Shown: positions 1-7,675, numbered from the stretch's first letter. The stretch: 64,000 nt of DNA from Actinoallomurus oryzae (GCF_039541955.1 NZ_BAABHF010000045.1:62001-126000); one strand, 5' to 3'. A program made the numbers and translations. The notes: generated from the letters alone by a model not told the origin.

Positions 1-84
1 GAGGTCGACCAGCCCGGGGCCGACCTCGGCGTCGCCGTGATGCCGCAGGTCAACATCGGTAGTGGCTTCCGGAGGAGGACCCAA
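1..84 (-). CDS. cobC: CobC-like aminotransferase (threonine-phosphate decarboxylase family), N-terminus only
   Basis: Only about 28 codons are present; the gene runs off the left edge. Read on the minus strand the peptide contains DLRHHGDAEVGPGLVDL, which I recognise as the conserved start of actinobacterial CobC, a PLP enzyme related to histidinol-phosphate aminotransferase that makes the aminopropanol-phosphate arm precursor of cobalamin. All codons of this stretch have G or C in third position in this frame. The start is uncertain; TTG at 84 is the first candidate downstream of the hairpin at 92-140. It would be the next gene of the cobalamin operon after cbiX. A plus-strand frame through the same bases is also open but degenerates after about base 57. 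Family recognition rests on one motif. Confidence 0.5.
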   Translation of the reverse strand, partial: MGPPPEATTDVDLRHHGDAEVGPGLVDL

Positions 85-91
85 AGCCGGA

Positions 92-140
92 CTGACCGGC
101 GTCCGGCACTCCGCCGCGCTCCGCGCCGGACGCCGGTCAG
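92..140 (-). terminator. Perfect 16-bp inverted repeat between cbiX and cobC
   Basis: CTGACCGGCGTCCGGC at 92-107 is exactly complementary to 125-140, with a 17-nt loop. The cbiX stop codon (137-139) lies inside the stem. It could be an intra-operon terminator or attenuator, or an RNA stability hairpin, because the next gene (cobC) seems to continue on the same strand. No T-run follows on either side. Confidence 0.6.
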
Positions 141-988
141 TGGGCATGGACGTGGGTGGGATCGTCGGGGTGGTGGTGCGGCCGCTGGGGCGCGCCGACG
201 CGGTGCTCGAAACCCGGCATCGCCGCCCGGTACACGCACGTGTCGCAGTTCATGCGGATGTCGCCGCGCAGCGCCTCCTCGTAGCGTCCGGCCACGAGGT
301 CGGCCAGCCCCTCGCAGTCGCCGATCACCTCCGCGCAGCGCACCTCGGCGCCCGTGAACGCCCGCGCCTCCGCCGCCACGCGGTCCGGCAGCACGCCGGG
401 GAACAGGAAGTACGGCAGGACGACCACGCGGCGGGCGCCGAGCCGCCGGCAGCGTTCGAGGCCCTCCGGCACTCCCGGGCGCGCCAGGGAGACGAACGCG
501 GTCTCCACCATGGACAGGCCGCGTCCCTCCCACAGCAGCCGGGCCGCCTTGTACACCTCCGCGTTGGCGTCCGGGTCGGTGGAGCCCCGCCCGACGAGCA
601 GCACCGCGGTGTCCGCGCGCTCGGCCCGGTCCAGCACGGCGTCCAGGCGCTCCTCCAGCAGCCGCAGCAGCGTCGGATGCGGGCCCAGCGGACGGCCGTA
701 GGCGTACGTCAGGCCAGGGTGGCGGGCGCGTTCGCGGGCCAGCGCGGCGGGCATGTCGCCCTTGGCGTGCCCGGCCGCCACGAGGACGAGGGGGACCGCC
801 GCGACGTGCCGGTGCCCGGCGGCGTACAGCGAGGCGACCGCGTCGGTCAGCGGCGGCGGCGAGAGCTCGATGAACCCGCCGGCGACGTCCACGGGCAGCC
901 GCCCGCGCAGGCGCTCGACGAACCGGTGGAACTCGGCCACTCCCGCGTCGTCGCGCGTCCCGTGGCCGACCACCAGCAGCGGACTCAT
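137..988 (-). CDS. cbiX: Sirohydrochlorin cobaltochelatase, CbiX type
   Basis: Cytoplasmic chelatase that inserts Co2+ into sirohydrochlorin (early cobalt insertion). The 283-aa product starts with the family signature LLVVGHGTRDD, whose His is metal-binding. A second half-domain carries LLVGRGSTDPDAN and a third conserved stretch VVVLPYFLFPGVL, the usual two-domain CbiX/SirB fold. The C-terminus is His-rich (PHHHPDDPTHVHAH), common in CbiX and possibly a metal store. I chose ATG at 988 because GGAGGG lies just upstream; an upstream frame reaching 1057 is made only of the intercistronic repeat at 989-1056. It is the gene after cobH in the cobalamin operon. The presence of CbiX alongside CobN/ChlID elsewhere in the window means both early and late cobalt-insertion enzymes are encoded. 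Confidence 0.87.
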   Translation of the reverse strand: MSPLLVVGHGTRDDAGVAEFHRFVERLRGRLPVDVAGGFIELSPPPLTDAVASLYAAGHRHVAAVPLVLVAAGHAKGDMPAALARERARHPGLTYAYGRPLGPHPTLLRLLEERLDAVLDRAERADTAVLLVGRGSTDPDANAEVYKAARLLWEGRGLSMVETAFVSLARPGVPEGLERCRRLGARRVVVLPYFLFPGVLPDRVAAEARAFTGAEVRCAEVIGDCEGLADLVAGRYEEALRGDIRMNCDTCVYRAAMPGFEHRVGAPQRPHHHPDDPTHVHAH

Positions 989-1056
989 GAGCCCTCCTTC
1001 GTCGGGGAGGGTGACCACCGTGGCGCGCCCCTTGGTTCCCTCGCTCCGCTCGGTCA
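989..1056 (-). repeat. Intercistronic repeat, copy 1 (with copy 2 at 9479-9545)
   Basis: About 67 bp between the cobH stop and the cbiX start are nearly the same as the spacer between two GNAT genes at 9479-9545. On the minus strand it begins with the upstream stop codon in TGACCGAGCGGAGCGAGGG and ends in GAAGGAGGGCTC before the ATG. CCCTCC can pair with the Shine-Dalgarno GGAGGG eight bases later, so the hairpin may hide the ribosome site of cbiX. Confidence 0.75.
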
Positions 1057-1629
1057 CGCGCCCTCCTCGAAGTACAGCAGGGCGTTGAGCGCGGCGGCGG
1101 CAACGGCCGACCCGCCCTTCTCCGAGACGTTGCTGACGGCGGGCAGGCCGCTGGCGCGCAGCGCGGCCTTCGACTCGGCCGCGCCGACGAACCCGACCGG
1201 CAGGCCGATCACGAGCGCCGGCGCGACGCCGTGGGCGATGATCTCCTCCAGCGCGGTCGGCGCGTTGCCGACGACCCAGACCGCGCCCGGTCCCGCCTTG
1301 GCGTAGGACAGCCGGATTCCGGCCGCCGAGCGGGTCAGGCCCTCGGGCCTCTCCTCCACGTCGCCGATCGAGCAGATCACCGGCCGGGCGGTGATCCCGG
1401 CGGCGACCATCGCGACGTCGGTGACGATCGGCGCGCCGTCGCGCAGCGCCCGCAGCCCCTGCCGGAGGCGGTCCTCGTCGGTGACCAGGTCGGTGGCGTA
1501 CTCCAGGTCGGCGCTGGCGTGGATGACGCGTTCGGTGACGGCCCGGGTGAGGGGCGGCAGTGCGGCGAGATCGACGCGTGAGCGCAGGATCTCCAGGGAC
1601 CGCGCCTCGATGGGGTGGATGGTTCTCAT
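1054..1629 (-). CDS. cobH: Precorrin-8X methylmutase
   Basis: CobH/CbiC moves the C11 methyl to C12 to give hydrogenobyrinate (or the cobalt form). The 191-aa product matches the family from start (IHPIEARSLEILRSRV) through the active-site His in VIHASADLEY and the conserved VIGLPVGFVGAAESK and SNVSEKGGSAVAAA segments; length is normal. ATG at 1629 is the only sensible start, though no clear ribosome site precedes it. That upstream region is the left flank of the TnpB element (1637-2993), inserted in opposite orientation, which separates cobH and cbiX from the rest of the operon and its riboswitch. If the insertion blocks read-through, cobH, cbiX and cobC would need a promoter from the element. 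Confidence 0.93.
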   Translation of the reverse strand: MRTIHPIEARSLEILRSRVDLAALPPLTRAVTERVIHASADLEYATDLVTDEDRLRQGLRALRDGAPIVTDVAMVAAGITARPVICSIGDVEERPEGLTRSAAGIRLSYAKAGPGAVWVVGNAPTALEEIIAHGVAPALVIGLPVGFVGAAESKAALRASGLPAVSNVSEKGGSAVAAAALNALLYFEEGA

Positions 1630-1721
1630 CGGTTACGCGGCGTGGAGACTCCGGGCTTCAGGCCGGGGAGGCAACGCCGTTCCCTCCTCAGAATGTCGGT
1701 GGTGGTGGTTAGCGTGCGGGC

Positions 1722-2948
1722 ATGCGGTTCCGGCTTGAGCCCTCGCCCGCCCAAGAGAAACTGTTGCTGGAGCACTGTGCGCATGCCCGGTTTGTGTGGA
1801 ACCTCGCGGTGGAGCAGCGTCAGCATTGGCGGCCGGGCAGGGCGAGCGCGCCGGGCTATGTGGCGCAGTCCCGCCAGTTGACCGAAGCGAGGAAAGAGTT
1901 CGCCTGGCTGGCGGCGGGTTCCCAGACGGTGCAGCAGCAGGCGTTGCGTGACTTCGCCCAAGCCATGGCGAACTTCTTTGCTGGGACGCATCGACGGCCC
2001 ACCTGGCGTAATGCGGGCGTGCACGAAGGTTTCCGGATCGTCGGGCAACGTGGCAACCAGTGGGACCTGCGTCGCCTGTCCCGCAAGGTGGGTCAGGTGA
2101 GGGTCCCGAAGGTGGGCTGGGTGCGATTCCGCTGGTCGCGCGATGTTGCCGACCAGGCCAAGTCGTTTCGGGTAAAGCGGGATCGGGCGGGGCGCTGGCA
2201 CGTCTGCTTCGCTATGTTCTCCCCACTGATCGACGGCCCCGATACGGGTGAGATCGTCGGTGTCGACCGTGGCATGGCCGTCTCGGCCGCGCTGTCCACC
2301 GGTGAGCTGTTGTCGGCGCCTGGCCTGCGCGATACCGAGGCCAGGCGCTTGTTGCGGTTGCAGCGCCGGCTGGCGCGGGCGAAGCGGGGGTCGAACCGGC
2401 GCAGGCGCATCAAGACCGCCATCGGCCGGTTGAAGGCGCGTGAAGCTGACCGGCGCAAGGACTGGGTCGAGCGGACCTCCACCGATCTGGCCCGCCGCTT
2501 CGACCTCATCCGTGTCGAAGACCTGAAGATAAAAATTATGGTCCGTTCCGCGCGCGGCACCCCCGCCGCGCCGGGGAAGAACGTGCGGGCCAAAGCCGGG
2601 CTCAACCGGGCCATCCACGCAGCCGGATGGGGCCAACTGGCGACCCGCCTGGAGCAGAAGGCACCGGGCCGGGTGGAGAAGATCGATCCCGCGTACACAT
2701 CCCAGACCTGTCATGCCTGTGGGCATTGCGCAGCGGGCAACCGTGAGAGCCAAGCGGTTTTTCGCTGTCGCGCCTGCGGGCACACCGATAACGCGGACGT
2801 GAACGCGGCCAAGAACATCGCGGCAGGACGTGCCGTGACGTTCCTGCCCCGACCAACCGACCCCGGCCGACCTCCCGAGCGGGGAGCCCTCCAGCCGTTG
2901 GGCGGGGCAGTGAACCGCGAACCTCAACCTTTTCTCTCTTCTGCGTAG
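1722..2948 (+). CDS. tnpB: RNA-guided nuclease TnpB of IS1341-type element
   Basis: The 408-aa protein has the TnpB layout: N-terminal wedge/REC region, then RuvC-like domain with catalytic Asp182 (VGVDRG), Glu266 (RVEDLK) and Asp359 (NADVNAAKN), and a zinc ribbon with Cys330, Cys333, Cys349 and Cys352 between the last two. All key residues are present, so the nuclease is probably active. TnpB is an ancestor-type relative of Cas12 that cuts DNA matching the guide at the 3' end of its omega RNA, next to a short TAM, and helps the element stay in place. It lies opposite to the cobalamin operon it interrupts. Start ATG 1722 gives the usual MRFRLEPSPAQ beginning. No TnpA partner is in the element; a decayed one is at 20237-20473. 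Confidence 0.94.
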   Translation: MRFRLEPSPAQEKLLLEHCAHARFVWNLAVEQRQHWRPGRASAPGYVAQSRQLTEARKEFAWLAAGSQTVQQQALRDFAQAMANFFAGTHRRPTWRNAGVHEGFRIVGQRGNQWDLRRLSRKVGQVRVPKVGWVRFRWSRDVADQAKSFRVKRDRAGRWHVCFAMFSPLIDGPDTGEIVGVDRGMAVSAALSTGELLSAPGLRDTEARRLLRLQRRLARAKRGSNRRRRIKTAIGRLKAREADRRKDWVERTSTDLARRFDLIRVEDLKIKIMVRSARGTPAAPGKNVRAKAGLNRAIHAAGWGQLATRLEQKAPGRVEKIDPAYTSQTCHACGHCAAGNRESQAVFRCRACGHTDNADVNAAKNIAAGRAVTFLPRPTDPGRPPERGALQPLGGAVNREPQPFLSSA

Positions 2949-2993
2949 GGGGATCGGTTGGAATCCCCGCCTTCAGGCGGAGGAGGACGTCAA
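2850..2993 (+). ncRNA. Predicted omega RNA scaffold of the first TnpB element
   Basis: Position is inferred from known IS605 biology: the omega RNA covers the 3' end of tnpB and the right end, and the guide is whatever follows the element. The right end contains a CCGCC-TTCA-GGCGG hairpin followed by AGGAGGACGTCAA. The guide would begin at 2994 with GGCTCCTCGATGGCGTCC. The 5' limit is a guess. Confidence 0.4.
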
Positions 2994-3169
2994 GGCTCCT
3001 CGATGGCGTCCACGGGGCGGACCTCGACGCGGTCACCGCAGCCGGTGCGGCGGGAGAGGACGTGGCGGGGACCCGCGCGGTCGGCGCCCGCGTGGGGCCG
3101 AATGGCGCGTTCGGGGCGGGTCGGCAGGCACGCGCCGCAGCGCGAGGTGGTCCGTACGGTCAGGCCCAT
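2990..3169 (-). CDS. Small Cys-containing protein coupled to cbiG-cobJ, function unknown
   Basis: A 59-aa ORF whose ATG (3169) overlaps the cobJ stop by several bases (CGATGGGCCTGA), a sign of translational coupling. It has three Cys, two as CGAC at residues 11-14 and one at 44 (TGCGD), and many Arg. Third positions are mostly G or C. The TGA stop (2990-2992) is made by the right end of the TnpB element. Without the element the frame would end at the same residue with TAA, three bases before cobH, so the protein would be unchanged; this favours a real gene. I do not recognise a family. A small metal or Fe-S binding protein of the pathway is possible but unproven. Confidence 0.5.
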   Translation of the reverse strand: MGLTVRTTSRCGACLPTRPERAIRPHAGADRAGPRHVLSRRTGCGDRVEVRPVDAIEEP

Positions 3170-4881
3170 CGGTACCCCCGGGGGGTGACGAAACGCCCGG
3201 CCACCGTGCGGCTGCGGCTGGAGCCGACGACCACGACCGTGAACATGTCGACCCGGGCGGGGTCGACCTCCGCCAGGGTGGTCAGCGTGACCGACTCGTC
3301 GGGGCGGCCGGCGTTGCGCACGTACCCGACCGGCGTCGAGGGCGGGCGGTGGGCGGCGAGGAGGCTCAGCGCCTTGGGCAGCTGCCAGTCGCGGGCCCGG
3401 CTGCGCGGGTTGTAGAAGCACACCGTGAAGTCGCCCTCCGCGGCGGCCGTGACGCGGCGCTCGATGACCTCCCAGGGCGTGTGCAGGTCCGACAGGGAGA
3501 TGTACGCGTGGTCGTGGCCGAGCGGCGCGCCGAGGAGGTTCGCGGCGGCCACGGCGGCGGTGACGCCCGGCACGCCCTCGACGTCGATGTCGTCCCCGGC
3601 GAACTCCAGGGCCGGGCTGGCCATCGCGTAGATCCCCGCGTCACCCGAGCCGATGAGCGCCACCGCCCGGCCCTCCGTCGCCTCCGAGACGGCGGTACGG
3701 GCCCGCTCCTCCTCCTGGCCGAGGCCCGAGGCGAGCACCCGCGTGCCGGGGCGGAGCAGGTCGCGCACCTGCTCGACGTACTGGTCCAGGCCGACGACGA
3801 CGGAGGCGCGCTGGAGCACGGCGACCGCCCGGGGGGTGAGCAGGTCACGGGCGCCGGGGCCGAGTCCGACGATCGAGAGGCGTCCGCGCGGCCTCAGCCG
3901 GGCGACGGCCGCGGTGGCGTGCGCCGACTTGTGCTTCTCCACGACGAGCCGCGCGCCCGGTCCGGCGGTGAGCAGCGCGGCGGCCTCGGCGACGCTGGGC
4001 GTGCCGACCTCGGCGCGTACGACGTCGGAGGGGTTCGGCACCGCCACGGAGGCCAGCGCGCCGGCCGGGTGGGTGACGACCTCCCAGCCGCGTTCGCGCG
4101 CCACCTGGAGGATGCCCTCCTCGTCGGCCTTCAGGTCGGCGGTCGCCAGGTGGCGCACGGACTCGGGCGCCAGCTCGCCCTCGGCCAGGACCGAGTCCAC
4201 GAGCGCGGACACCTCGGCCGCCGGCACCCCGCGCGCCGAGCCGACGCCCACGACGAGGGACTTCGGGCGGTAGACGAGGGCGCCGTCGAACCAGCCCGCG
4301 TGGCACATGCAGTCGTACGCGGCCTGGTCGCTGACCAGGATCCGGTGGCCGCCGGGCGGCGCCTCGGGCGAGACGTTCGGCGGAAGGGGCGGCAGCGGCC
4401 AGCCCTCGGCGCCCTCCAGGCGCACCGGCTCTCCCGACAGCACGGCGGCTCCGACGTGCGCGAGCAGCTCGTGGTTGTGCACGGTGAAGCCCAGGTCGGC
4501 GCCGTAGGAGTCGAGCGGTGTCACGTTGCTCGCCTCGCTCGCGGTGGTCACCACCGGCGTGCAGCCGAGCACGCCGGTCAGCCGGTGGGCGAGGAGGTTC
4601 GCGCCGTGGTGGCCGCCGAGCACGGCGACCGCGAACGCCATCGACTCGTCCACGCAGACGACGGCCGGGTCGGTCGTCTTGTGGCCGAGCAGCGGTGCCA
4701 GTACGCGCACTGTCGCGCCGACGGCGAGGAAGCTCACCACGGCGTCGCAGGTGCGCCACGCCTCGCGCAGGGCGTCGGCGGCCTTCTGATCGGTCAGGAG
4801 CCGCACCTCATCCGGCCAGGCCGCCTGAAGCGCCGCCGCGGCCGTACGCCCGCCCGCGGTGGCGGCGACCACTCCGATCAC
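3160..4881 (-). CDS. cobJ: Fused CbiG (cobalt-precorrin-5A hydrolase) and CobJ (precorrin-3B C17-methyltransferase)
   Basis: A 573-aa two-domain enzyme. Residues about 1-325 are CbiG: VVSFLAVGATVRVLAPLL near the start, then the C-terminal VVGVGSARGVPAAEVSALV segment. Residues about 330-573 are CobJ/CbiH, an SAM-dependent tetrapyrrole methylase with GLGPGARDLLTPRAV, IGSGDAGIYAMA and VPGVTAAVAAANLLGAPLGHD. CobJ contracts the ring with C17 methylation; CbiG opens the lactone and releases the two-carbon fragment in the anaerobic-type pathway. The fusion is common in actinobacteria. Start GTG 4881 overlaps the cobL stop (GTGA). The longer open frame beyond 4881 is antisense-like low-complexity sequence and was rejected. 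It is followed by an overlapping 59-aa ORF. Confidence 0.94.
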   Translation of the reverse strand: MIGVVAATAGGRTAAAALQAAWPDEVRLLTDQKAADALREAWRTCDAVVSFLAVGATVRVLAPLLGHKTTDPAVVCVDESMAFAVAVLGGHHGANLLAHRLTGVLGCTPVVTTASEASNVTPLDSYGADLGFTVHNHELLAHVGAAVLSGEPVRLEGAEGWPLPPLPPNVSPEAPPGGHRILVSDQAAYDCMCHAGWFDGALVYRPKSLVVGVGSARGVPAAEVSALVDSVLAEGELAPESVRHLATADLKADEEGILQVARERGWEVVTHPAGALASVAVPNPSDVVRAEVGTPSVAEAAALLTAGPGARLVVEKHKSAHATAAVARLRPRGRLSIVGLGPGARDLLTPRAVAVLQRASVVVGLDQYVEQVRDLLRPGTRVLASGLGQEEERARTAVSEATEGRAVALIGSGDAGIYAMASPALEFAGDDIDVEGVPGVTAAVAAANLLGAPLGHDHAYISLSDLHTPWEVIERRVTAAAEGDFTVCFYNPRSRARDWQLPKALSLLAAHRPPSTPVGYVRNAGRPDESVTLTTLAEVDPARVDMFTVVVVGSSRSRTVAGRFVTPRGYRWA

Positions 4882-6044
4882 GAGAGCCTCCCCGCCAGCA
4901 GGAACACCGGGTTCTGCGCGTCGAGGCGGAACGAGCCGCCCGGGAGGTCGGCGAAGCGCGAGGCGGCGAGCTGCACGCCCTCGACGGTGTATCCGGCGTC
5001 GGTGAACGCGCGGCGGGCCCCCGCGGCGCGGTCGACCGCGGCGTACGTGGCGACGACCGTCTCCGGGCGGCGGGCCAGCACGCCGCCGAGCGCGTCCAGC
5101 CCCCCGCCGCCGACGAAGGCCGCGTCCGGGTCGGGCAGCCCGTCGAAGGCCTCCGGCGCGCTGCCCCGTACGAGCCGCACACCCGCACCGGCGTTCTCCT
5201 GGATCAGCTCGCAGGCGGACGGGTCGCGTTCGACGGCGATGACGGCGGCGTGGTGTGCGGCGCACTCGATGCCGACCGAGCCGCTGCCGGCACCGACGTC
5301 CCAGACGAGCATGCCGAGGGTCGGGCGGAGCCGGGCCACGGCGACCGCGCGCACCTCCCACTTGGTGATCATCCCGGCGCGGTGCCGGTAGCCGTCGCCG
5401 GCCCACGTACGCGGCGGCGCGGCGGGCTGGTTGTGCGTCCGCGCGGCCGGCTCGGGCGCCGGCTCCCGCACGGCGAGCACGACGTTCGGCTCGGCCCACG
5501 TGCGCGCCGCCGCCTCGGCCGGCGCGCACCGGGTGACCCGCTCGTCGCCGGAGCCCAGCCGCTCGGCGACGTACAGCGTGACGTCCCAGCCGGCGAGCGC
5601 GGCGCCCAGCTCCGCCGGGCCGTACCCGGGCGCGGTGAACACGGCCGTCTTGGGCATGGCCCGGCACGCGTTCACCGCCGTGCGCGGGTCGCGGCCGTGC
5701 GCGCTCACCACCACCGCGTCGTCCCACGGCAGGCCGACCCGCGCGAACGCGCCGGCCACCGAGGACACCGCGGGCAGCACCTCCGGCGTGTGGCCGCGCT
5801 CGCGCAGGGCCCGTACGATGCCGAAGAACCCGGGGTCGCCGCTGGCCAGCACGACGGCGTCGTCGGCCGCACCGACATGGTCGAGGGCCGCGGCGACGTC
5901 GCCCATGACCACCTGGCGGACGTGCGCCGGCGGGCGTACCGCCTCCAGGTGCCGCCGTCCCCCGACCACCACCGAGGCGGCGGAGAGACGGTCCATCGCC
6001 CGGCGCGGCAGCGGGGACCCGTCGCAACCCACGACCGTGATCAT
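4878..6044 (-). CDS. cobL: Precorrin-6Y C5,15-methyltransferase (decarboxylating), CbiE-CbiT fusion
   Basis: The 388-aa protein joins CbiE (residues about 1-205, tetrapyrrole methylase with VVGGRRHLEAV and VLASGDPGFFGIVRAL) to CbiT (about 235-388, a class I methyltransferase with VWDVGAGSGSVGIECA as SAM motif I and DAAFVGGGGLDAL). CobL methylates C5 and C15 and decarboxylates the C12 acetate. Between the halves lies a less conserved stretch rich in Ala, Pro and Arg. Start ATG 6044 overlaps the stop of the cbiD remnant (ATGA). An open extension to 6212 encodes only Arg/Pro/Gly-rich shadow sequence. Confidence 0.94.
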   Translation of the reverse strand: MITVVGCDGSPLPRRAMDRLSAASVVVGGRRHLEAVRPPAHVRQVVMGDVAAALDHVGAADDAVVLASGDPGFFGIVRALRERGHTPEVLPAVSSVAGAFARVGLPWDDAVVVSAHGRDPRTAVNACRAMPKTAVFTAPGYGPAELGAALAGWDVTLYVAERLGSGDERVTRCAPAEAAARTWAEPNVVLAVREPAPEPAARTHNQPAAPPRTWAGDGYRHRAGMITKWEVRAVAVARLRPTLGMLVWDVGAGSGSVGIECAAHHAAVIAVERDPSACELIQENAGAGVRLVRGSAPEAFDGLPDPDAAFVGGGGLDALGGVLARRPETVVATYAAVDRAAGARRAFTDAGYTVEGVQLAASRFADLPGGSFRLDAQNPVFLLAGRLS

Positions 6045-6872
6045 CTGCTGAGCCGTCCGTACATCGCGATCATGCGCTGGCCGGTGGGGTCGACGAGGAC
6101 GACCTGGGCGGCGATCGTGCGACCGGCCTCCGTGGTGAGGCGCTCCACCACCTCGGCGACCCGGCGGCACAGCTCGCGCCCGGCCCGGCCCAGCAGTCCC
6201 GCGCCCTCCCACAGCTCGTACGCGTGCGGCACCGCGCCGGCCTCCGCGACCCGCGCGGCCAGCTCGTCCGGGCCGCCCATCGTCCGCGTGATCTCGGCGA
6301 GCAGGTCGGTGTCCGCCTTCGAGCGCGTGTAGTGCGTCGTCAGCACGCCGGAGGCGAGCCTGGCCAGCCTGCCGGCCGTCCCGACGAAGACCACCTGGGT
6401 GACGCCGTGCTCCACGGCCCCGCGCAGCGCCGCGCCGGTGAAGTCACCGGCCTCCACGAAGCACACCTCGGGCAGCTGCGGCAGCAGCCGCCGCGCGCCC
6501 TTCTCGGTGCCGCTCCCGGCGCACAGGACGAGCGTGCGCTCCTCGCGCGCGGCCATCACCGCGACCGCCCGCTCGACGCCCGCCCGCCAGGACGCCGTCG
6601 AGAACGGTCGCACGACCCCGGCCGTGCCGAGGCTCGATATCCCGCCGAGGACGGCGAGCCGTCCGTTCGCCGTGCCGCGCGCCACACCGGCCGCCGTCCC
6701 GCCGTCGGGCACCGAGATGACGATGCGTACTCCTCTTGTCTTCAGGTCCACAGACTCCCCCACCGCCTGTTCGATCGTCGTGCGTCACGTCAGGATCGTG
6801 GTCCGCGTCCTTGATCACCACTGCCCCGGCCCGGGCGGCGCGGATCGGGCGCGAATCGGCGGCGAGCCTCAC
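6041..6872 (-). pseudogene. cbiD: Decayed cbiD (cobalt-precorrin-5B C1-methyltransferase)
   Basis: Two pieces in different frames. The first starts at GTG 6872, overlapping the cobM stop, and contains VVIKDADHDPDVTH, the CbiD DPDVTHG region. The second resumes in the next frame near 6780 with IEQAVGESVDLK and runs to 6041 through ISVPDGG, LGGISSLGTAGVVRPFS, VCFVEAGDFTGAALR and GRLARLASGV, all CbiD-like. Missing are the N-terminal GWTTG motif and, by comparison with the family as I know it, about 50 residues between DPDVTHG and the segment after NPVP. The deletion is out of frame. A 240-aa C-terminal product could start at GTG 6763. Function is probably lost unless another copy exists. Neighbouring cob genes look intact, so the decay may be recent, or this may be a sequence error. 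Confidence 0.78.
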
Positions 6873-7675
6873 CCGCCGGCCCCGCCCCGGAGCACCTTTC
6901 GCGCCGCGGGGTCGGCGCGCCGGTGGCCGTGGAAGTGGCCCGGGTGGTACAGGTGCGAGCGGGTTCCGCCCGCCTCCAGCGCCGGGCCGACGAGCACGAG
7001 CGTGTGCTTCCACAGCCGGTGCGCGCGCGTGGTCTCGGCGAGCTCGTCCAGGCGGCAGCGCACGATCAGCTCGTCGGGCCAGGTGCACTGGTAGGCGACC
7101 ACGCACGGGGTGTCCGGCGGGTAGCCGCCCTCCAGCAGCTCCTCCTGGAGCTGCCGTGACCGGGCCGCCGACAGGAACAGCGCCATCGTCGTGCCGTGCC
7201 GGGCGAACTCCCGCACCTCCTCGCCCGGCGGCATCGGCGTCTTGCCGCCGCCGAGACGGGTCAGCACGACCGACTGGGCCACCTCGGGAATGGTCAGCTC
7301 GCGGCCGACCGCCGCGGCCACCGCGGAGAAGCTGGACACGCCGGGGACGATCTCGGTGGCCAGGCCGAGGTCCGCGCAGCGGTCGAGCTGTTCCTGCAGC
7401 GCGCCCCACAGCGCCGGGTCGCCGGAGTGGATCCGCGCGACGGTGAGACCCTCGGCGGCGGCGCGCTCGTAGTAGGGCAGCACGCCCTCCATCGGCAGGG
7501 CCGCCGAGTCGACGATCTCGGCGTCCGCGCGTGCGTGCGTCAGGACGTCCTCGTGGACCAGGCTCGCCGCCCAGATCACCACGTCGGCCTCGGCGATCGC
7601 GCGTGCGGCGCGGAAGGTCAGCAGGTCCGCGGCGCCCGGCCCGGCCCCGACGAACACCACCCGGCCACTGGTCAT
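6869..7675 (-). CDS. cobM: Precorrin-4 C11-methyltransferase
   Basis: CobM/CbiF, 268 aa, an SAM-dependent tetrapyrrole methylase acting at C11. It shows the family start VVFVGAGPGAADLLTFRA, the loop RIHSGDPALWGALQEQ and the SAM-binding VPGVSSFSAVAAAVGRELT, followed by VVLTRLGGGKTPMP. The C-terminus has a His-rich tail (YHPGHFHGHRRADP). ATG 7675 overlaps the cobI stop (ATGA); its stop overlaps the GTG of the cbiD remnant. Length and motifs are normal. Confidence 0.95.
   Translation of the reverse strand: MTSGRVVFVGAGPGAADLLTFRAARAIAEADVVIWAASLVHEDVLTHARADAEIVDSAALPMEGVLPYYERAAAEGLTVARIHSGDPALWGALQEQLDRCADLGLATEIVPGVSSFSAVAAAVGRELTIPEVAQSVVLTRLGGGKTPMPPGEEVREFARHGTTMALFLSAARSRQLQEELLEGGYPPDTPCVVAYQCTWPDELIVRCRLDELAETTRAHRLWKHTLVLVGPALEAGGTRSHLYHPGHFHGHRRADPAARKVLRGGAGG

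Larger units (their letters stand above)
1637..2993 (+). mobile_element. IS200/IS605-family element, IS1341 type (tnpB only)
   Basis: The element holds one gene, tnpB, and no tnpA. A TTCA-loop hairpin (CCGCC/GGCGG around 2965-2980) forms the right end and a related imperfect hairpin with TTCAG lies near 1650-1668 at the left end. I place the ends after TTAC (1633-1636) and after TCAA (2990-2993), the same flank pair known for IS608. Removing 1637-2993 restores a minus-strand join in which the 59-aa ORF ends with CCG TAA three bases before the cobH ATG, a normal operon junction. This supports the boundaries. IS605 elements make no target duplication, and none is seen. Confidence 0.8.

Noticed and set aside
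37..357. Open plus-strand frame at the left edge.
   Set aside because: It loses coding character after about base 57 and overlaps cbiX and a hairpin; the minus strand here reads as the CobC N-terminus.
3349..5391. 680-codon open frame antisense to cobL and cbiG-cobJ.
   Set aside because: Shadow frame; both minus-strand genes are well supported.
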